Below, piece by piece: positions 35,618 to 39,857 of a DNA stretch of 39,857 nucleotides; the first letter of the stretch is position 1, and every line of letters begins with the position of its first letter. Position numbers and translations under genes: made by a program. The DNA is from Gemmatimonadaceae bacterium (GTDB lineage Bacteria; Gemmatimonadota; Gemmatimonadetes; Gemmatimonadales; Gemmatimonadaceae). A model generated the notes under the pieces. It did not search any database, was not told the DNA's origin, and saw only the letters and a program-made list of their open reading frames with translations. Location of the stretch: the NCBI GenBank assembly GCA_035533015.1, contig DATLUQ010000059.1:1-39857 (forward strand), written 5' to 3'.

Positions 35618-36484
35618 ATGATCGCCTGTTCCAGATTGGTCCTTGCCTGCGCGGCGCTCGTGCCGCTGTCGCCTCTCCAGGCGCAGCTCACGCCGCCGGA
35701 TTCCGTGGCGCCGGCGCCGTGGACGCTGACCGCCGGCTACGAACTGGCCCGGCCCACGGGCTGGGTGCAGGTTCGCGAGAACGCCATTGCCGGCACTCGG
35801 CTCTCGCTGGCGCGGGACCTTGGCGTCCACGTCGCATCGACCGTGGAGATGACGCTCACCGTGCCGGCCGGCGCCGGCGCGGTGGGCGTGAGCGTTGCCG
35901 GTACCGCGCTCCGGGGCAGCACCGTGCTGGGCCAGTCCGTGTATTTCAACGGTTCGACGCTGCAGGGTGGCACCGTGCTGAATACGCGAACGGAGGCAGG
36001 CGACTTTCTGCGCGTGGTGGTGGATTACGAGCGCCGCCTTGCGCGGGTGGGCGCGGGCGGCGAGCTGGTGGGCCGCGCCGGGCTCGACGCGACGCTGCTC
36101 AACTTCCGGCTGCAGGGCACCCTTGCGCCCACCACGGTGGGCCACGAGACCAAGGAAGACTTCGTGACCCAGGAGCTGCCGGCGCCATTCATAGGAGCCG
36201 AGCTTCACCTCCCACTGAGTGGGCGCGTCGAGTTGCGGGTGGGGGCCGGCGGCGGCGGGCTGCCGTGGGTCTCGTCGCTGCGCTACGAGGGCGGGCTCGT
36301 GCGGCTGTGGCAGCGCCGGCTGGACGGAAACGCGGGGCTGGACATCGCGCTCGCGTCGCGGCTACACGCCGGCGCCGCGTTGCACTATACGAGCTTCGCG
36401 CAGCACGAACGGAGCGGCGAGGACGGCAACCAGTTCAGCATGGCGAGCACGGGCGTGGCGCTGCACCTCGCCTGGGGGTTCTGA
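35618..36484 (+). CDS. Predicted outer-membrane beta-barrel protein
   Basis: A 288-residue protein with a signal peptide ending LQA|Q (about residue 22), followed by alternating hydrophobic/polar strands through the whole length (for example VASTVEMTLTVPAG, RVELRVGAGGGGLPWV, LHAGAALHYTSFAQ). It ends in ALHLAWGF, a C-terminal aromatic strand of the kind recognised by the BAM machinery. No named family recognised. Start ATG 35618 lies 20 bp after the beta-helix lipoprotein stop, and the two are probably co-transcribed and may associate at the outer membrane. A perfect hairpin follows 75 bp after the stop. Confidence 0.65.
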   Translation: MIACSRLVLACAALVPLSPLQAQLTPPDSVAPAPWTLTAGYELARPTGWVQVRENAIAGTRLSLARDLGVHVASTVEMTLTVPAGAGAVGVSVAGTALRGSTVLGQSVYFNGSTLQGGTVLNTRTEAGDFLRVVVDYERRLARVGAGGELVGRAGLDATLLNFRLQGTLAPTTVGHETKEDFVTQELPAPFIGAELHLPLSGRVELRVGAGGGGLPWVSSLRYEGGLVRLWQRRLDGNAGLDIALASRLHAGAALHYTSFAQHERSGEDGNQFSMASTGVALHLAWGF

Positions 36485-36558
36485 ATCGGCGGTACCCGCG
36501 CGGCGCGCCAGGGCTCGAAGTCGAGGAACTGAGGGGGCCTTGGCCCGACGCCACAACG

Positions 36559-36593
36559 GCGAACGCCCGCCGCAAAGAGCGGCGGGCGTTCGC
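36559..36593. terminator. Perfect 15-bp hairpin between the OMP gene and the convergent tRNA
   Basis: GCGAACGCCCGCCGC and GCGGCGGGCGTTCGC pair perfectly around loop AAAGA. It can end transcription of the plus-strand beta-helix/OMP operon and, from the other side, of the tRNA, whose transcript first meets CCTTTTC after its 3' end. Confidence 0.75.
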
Positions 36594-36665
36594 AGTTACA
36601 GCGCACCCGGCAGGTATGGAAATGGTATCCGTGCCTCGACACCGAGTCAAGCATTGAAAAGGCCG

Positions 36666-36749
36666 TGCCCGGAGCGGGACTCGAACCCGCACGCTCTTGC
36701 GAGCACGCACCTGCCGGGTGCGCATGTCTACCAATTCCATCATCCGGGC
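36666..36749 (-). tRNA. Class II (Leu-like) tRNA with abnormal anticodon loop
   Basis: An 84-nt gene that folds fully: acceptor GCCCGGA/TCCGGGC with discriminator A; T8 G9; D arm ATG/CAT with loop GAATTGGTAGA; anticodon stem CGCAC/GTGCG; long variable arm with stem GCTC/GAGC and GCAA loop; T arm GCGGG-TTCGAGT-CCCGC. The D-loop, long variable arm and A73 are leucine-type. By standard folding the 7-base anticodon loop is CCGGCAG. That puts C rather than U at position 33 and GGC (an alanine anticodon) at 34-36. Shifting the register to read CAG (Leu) would break an anticodon-stem pair (C30-C40) and put G at 33. CCA is not encoded. The structure is intact, so it is not simply decayed. Confidence 0.8.
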
Positions 36750-37049
36750 ACGTGTGCAAGAATGCTGGAATCCGGTCGACCACTCGGCAGGTATCTCCTC
36801 GCTACCTCGTGGCACAGCGTAGCTCGTGGCCGCAGGAGCACCATCATCCCCCGGGCGCTGGGCGGCGCAATCTATCGCGCGCCGCGGACCATCGGGGTCG
36901 CGGGAGCGCCCTTCGCTCGCGGCGCCCCGGTCCGGCGCGTACTTTAGATGCCGCCGAGCCCTTCGGCCTCCCTCTGCCACCGTCTCCCTCCCACCCGCGT
37001 GACCGGCCCGCCCCCATCGGATGCGTCGCGCCCGAGTAATCCGACACCC
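36750..37049. other. 300-bp region between the tRNA and the M14 gene
   Basis: No gene is supported. A small hairpin, AGGTA-n9-TACCT, occurs near 36790-36810. A possible -10 element TACTTTAG at 36940-36947, about 103 bp before the M14 start, resembles the TACTTTAC at 31096-31103 (minus strand) and the TAACTTTG at 26640; no matching -33 TTG at the right spacing is seen. Confidence 0.35.
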
Positions 37050-39857
37050 ATGAGACACCGCTTCGCTCAGGCCGTTGTATGTGCCGCGGCCGCCCTCAGC
37101 CTCGTCGCGTCCACCGTCGCAGCCCAGCAGTCCGTGCTCGAGACGCGGGATCCCCACCAGCAGCAGGATCCCGACTTCGCCGCGTTCTACAAGACGTGGA
37201 CGCACCACGGGAGCCCGCTCGTGGACCACCTGCCCATCGTAGCCGGCGTTCCCACGCCCAAGCAGTTCCTGGGCTACTACATCGGCGCGCCCAAGAAGCT
37301 CACGTACTACGACCAGATGGTGAAGTACTATCGCGCGCTCGCCAAGGCCACGCCGCGCGTGAGGGTCGAGACCATCGGCCGCTCGGACGAAGGGCGCGAA
37401 CTCGTGGTCGTGTGGGTCTCGTCCGCGGAGAACCTGGCGCACCTGGCGGAGAACCGCGCGAATCTGGCTAAGCTCGCCGACCCCCGCGGCCTCTCCGAGG
37501 CGCAGATCCACGAGCTGATCGCCACGACCAAGCCGGACTATCACCTGATGGGCGGGCTGCACTCGGGCGAGACGGGGCCGCCGGAGATGCTCATGGAACT
37601 CGTCTATCGGTTGGCCACGGAGACGTCGCCGCTGATCGACAAGATCCGCGACAACGTGATCGTCTCGGTCACGCCGGCCGCCGAGCCCGATGGCCGCGAT
37701 CGCAACGTCGACTGGTTCTATCACGGCCTCGACATGCAGGCCAAGTACGGGCCGGCCGACTCGGTTGCGCGCGCCGACAGCCTGCGCGCCGACAGCCTCA
37801 AGGCTGACAGCGCGCAGGGCGGACGCCGCGGACGAGGCGGGCGTGGTGGTCGCGGCGGACGCGGCGGACGCGGCGGCGGCACGGGGGCGGCCGTGGCCAC
37901 GTTGGCCGGCCCGCCGGGCCGCGGTGGCAGGGGCGGCGGCCTGGAGGGCGGGCTCCCCTACTGGGGCAAGTACGTCTATCACGACAACAATCGCGACATC
38001 AACCTCTCGCAGGTCGAGATGCGCGCGATCACCGATTGGTACCTCACGGCGCATCCGCCCATCGTGCACGACATGCACGAGGCGGAGGCGCTGATGTACA
38101 TCTACAGCGGTGGTCCGCCGCAGAATCCCACGCTCGATCCGATTCTCTTTACCGAACTGCCCTTCTTTGCCAACTACCAGCTCGAGCAGACCACGAAATA
38201 CGGCATGCCGGGCGTGTACACGCACGCCTTCATGGACGGCTGGTCACCCGGCTACCTGGGGTCGGTGGCGTACAACCACAACGGCATGATGGAGATGTAC
38301 GAGACCGAGTCCGGCCACGACATTCCGGCCGACTCGATGGCGGACAGCATTGCCAATGCAACGCCGCCGGGGCGCGGCGGCGCGTTCGGACGCGGCGGCT
38401 TCGGTGGCCGAGGCGAGAGCCTGCCCACCGGCCAGGGAGCCGGCCAGCCGCGCGAGTGGTATCGCGGTCTGCCCCTGCCGGCCAATGGCGTGGCCACCTT
38501 CACGCGCCGCGACAACGCCAACTACATGGAAACCGGCGTTCTCTCGGCGCTCCAACTCACGTCGATGTTCCCGCAGATGGTGCTGGAAGACTTCGCCGTG
38601 ATGACGCAGCACTCGATTGACGACGGCAACACCAAGGCGCCATACGCCTACGTCATCCCGGTGGCGCCGGACATGACCAAGGCGGCGACCCTGGTCAACA
38701 TCCTGCGCGCGCAGGGCATCGAGGTGGGCACGCTCAAGCAGACCACCGTGGCGGGCAAGGACACCATTCCCGCCGGCTCGTACGTGGTGAAGCTCAACCA
38801 GCCGTACGGCCGTCTGGCCAAGAACCTGCTCCAGAAGCAGATCTTTCCCGACCCGCGGCTCACGACATACGACGACAGCGGCTGGTCCATGGGCTGGGCG
38901 TTCGACGTCACGGTGAACGAGATCGAGGACAAGTCCATTCTCGACGCGGCGGTGACGCCCGTGAAGCGGGCCGAGGTGCGGGGCACCGTGGCCGGCAGCG
39001 GGACGGCCGGCCTCGCCGTGGCCCACTACGGCTCCAACAACATGATCACCTTCCGGTACCTGCTCAAGAACGTGCCGATGCAGGTGGCCGACTCGGCGTT
39101 CACCGCCAACGGCGTGAAGTTCCCCGCCGGCTCGTTCATCGTCACCGGCTCCGCGGCCGACCTCGCCGCAGCCAAGCGCACCGTGGATTCGCTCGGACTC
39201 ACCGCGGCCGCGCTCCCGTCGCTGCCGCAGGTGCCGTCGCATCAGGCCAACGTGCCGCGCGTGGCCATCTACTCACAGTGGAACGGCACGCAGGACCTGG
39301 GCTGGTATCGCTACACCTTCGACCGATTCCACATTCCGTATGACCTGATCTTCAAGGAGCGCGTGGAAAAGGGCGACCTGAAAAAGGACTACGACGTGAT
39401 CGTGATGGCGGCGCAGAACATCAACCGGGCGGCGGTGTTCGCGCCCAAGGCCAAGCACCCGCAGCCCTACGAACAGAGCGCCAGGTACAGGAACCTGGGC
39501 ATGTACGGCTCCACGCCAGACATGAGCGGCGGATTCGGGCAGGCCGGAGTGGACGCGATCGATGCGTTCCTGGATGCGGGGGGCACGCTCATCACTGCCG
39601 CGCAGGCGGTGGACTATCCGATCGACTTCGGGCTCGCGCGGTCGGCGTACGGCGAGAATCCCGCGGGCGTGACGGCGCAGAAGCCGCTCGTGATGGCCAG
39701 GATCACCCGCACCGACAGCCCCATCTTCTATGGATATGCGGCCGATACCATTCCCATAAAGTTCAACCAGGGCGCGCAGGTATTCCACATCGGCGTCGCC
39801 GATTCGACCCGTGTGCTCGCCGAGTACGTGGGCGGTGACGCAAGTGTGTTGAGCGGG
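37050..39857 (+). CDS. M14 family zinc carboxypeptidase, secreted (3' truncated by window end)
   Basis: The frame is open from ATG 37050 to the window end (936 residues, no stop). The signal peptide ends VAA|Q near residue 25. M14 metallocarboxypeptidase marks: zinc ligands H171 and E174 in GGLHSGETGPPE, and H343 in IVHDMHEAEA; substrate-binding Arg315 in NNRDINL; candidate general base Glu418/Glu420 in MYETESGHD. The catalytic domain is interrupted by low-complexity sequence: an (R/K)ADSL repeat at about 242-255, then Gly/Arg tracts at 257-279 and 291-297, and a third at 441-456 after the catalytic Glu. The C-terminal part (from about 520) is an extension of unknown fold found in large M14 members of these phyla. 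A single-domain M14 enzyme is about 300 residues, so this is an enlarged secreted form. Confidence 0.88.
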   Translation, partial: MRHRFAQAVVCAAAALSLVASTVAAQQSVLETRDPHQQQDPDFAAFYKTWTHHGSPLVDHLPIVAGVPTPKQFLGYYIGAPKKLTYYDQMVKYYRALAKATPRVRVETIGRSDEGRELVVVWVSSAENLAHLAENRANLAKLADPRGLSEAQIHELIATTKPDYHLMGGLHSGETGPPEMLMELVYRLATETSPLIDKIRDNVIVSVTPAAEPDGRDRNVDWFYHGLDMQAKYGPADSVARADSLRADSLKADSAQGGRRGRGGRGGRGGRGGRGGGTGAAVATLAGPPGRGGRGGGLEGGLPYWGKYVYHDNNRDINLSQVEMRAITDWYLTAHPPIVHDMHEAEALMYIYSGGPPQNPTLDPILFTELPFFANYQLEQTTKYGMPGVYTHAFMDGWSPGYLGSVAYNHNGMMEMYETESGHDIPADSMADSIANATPPGRGGAFGRGGFGGRGESLPTGQGAGQPREWYRGLPLPANGVATFTRRDNANYMETGVLSALQLTSMFPQMVLEDFAVMTQHSIDDGNTKAPYAYVIPVAPDMTKAATLVNILRAQGIEVGTLKQTTVAGKDTIPAGSYVVKLNQPYGRLAKNLLQKQIFPDPRLTTYDDSGWSMGWAFDVTVNEIEDKSILDAAVTPVKRAEVRGTVAGSGTAGLAVAHYGSNNMITFRYLLKNVPMQVADSAFTANGVKFPAGSFIVTGSAADLAAAKRTVDSLGLTAAALPSLPQVPSHQANVPRVAIYSQWNGTQDLGWYRYTFDRFHIPYDLIFKERVEKGDLKKDYDVIVMAAQNINRAAVFAPKAKHPQPYEQSARYRNLGMYGSTPDMSGGFGQAGVDAIDAFLDAGGTLITAAQAVDYPIDFGLARSAYGENPAGVTAQKPLVMARITRTDSPIFYGYAADTIPIKFNQGAQVFHIGVADSTRVLAEYVGGDASVLSG

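Noticed and set aside
36666-36749. Ordinary tRNA-Ala(GGC) or selenocysteine tRNA
   Set aside because: Ala tRNAs are class I without a long variable arm; a Sec tRNA would have an 8-bp acceptor and UCA anticodon. Neither fits.
36435-38225. 596-codon minus-strand frame across the tRNA and M14 5' region
   Set aside because: It runs through a tRNA gene and opposite the M14 catalytic motifs; no recognisable domain.
37050-39857. Frameshift or assembly error in the Gly/Arg tracts of the M14 gene
   Set aside because: The frame stays open and the M14 motifs before and after the tracts are in the same frame.

Overview
High-GC bacterial chromosome, most likely from the phylum Gemmatimonadota. This rests on gene content and style, since there is no rRNA or marker gene. 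The window has three 'orphan' duplicated FtsX/MacB-type permeases (ADOP family) with no ATPase gene. It also has a dense set of secreted peptidases (two S9, two S10, one M28, one M14), a sortilin-like BNR propeller protein and a Tat-exported GH51 arabinofuranosidase. At nearly every predicted signal peptidase I site the residue after cleavage is Gln, and at least one promoter looks like the Bacteroidetes/FCB type.

Layout. 1-2018: 3' part of an ADOP permease coupled to a small lipoprotein. 1986-3947 (minus): a compact apparent polyphosphate operon of a 57-residue charged protein, PPK2 and a CHAD protein. 4056-6616: a Tet-like MFS exporter divergent from an argJ-like gene. 6738-11859 (minus): S10 peptidase, M28 peptidase lipoprotein, and a GNAT/saccharopine-dehydrogenase-family pair joined by an ATGA overlap. 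12184-14568: S9 peptidase, closed by a 26-bp-stem hairpin. 14669-22202 (minus): sortilin-like protein and a second S9 peptidase (one operon), then GH51. 22391-26583: PepSY protein, hotdog thioesterase, MarC protein, second ADOP permease. 26761-29329: an orphan XRE-type HTH gene overlapping tail-to-tail with a degenerate response regulator, then an AraC-like regulator and a GNAT gene. 29483-33665: S10 peptidase divergent from the third ADOP permease. 33677-34295 (minus): YbjQ-family protein and a two-TM membrane protein. 34476-36484: beta-helix lipoprotein and a probable outer-membrane barrel. 36666-36749 (minus): a class II tRNA with an abnormal anticodon loop. 37050-end: M14 carboxypeptidase, truncated by the window end.

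How it works together. Most of the window looks like envelope and extracellular protein-degradation capacity of a heterotroph: peptidases exported by Sec or as lipoproteins, orphan permeases, an arabinofuranosidase and outer-membrane proteins. The polyphosphate operon is the clearest dedicated module.

Points most worth a second look: the Leu-like tRNA lacking U33 and carrying GGC at the anticodon position; the small-protein/PPK2/CHAD operon; Gly/Arg-rich (RGG) tracts in many exported proteins, at the same place in both S9 peptidases; +1 Gln at eight of eight signal peptidase I sites; an intergenic GGTAGGAC repeat family; and an FCB-like promoter with an adjacent perfect inverted repeat. All protein calls are from reading the sequence without database searches.
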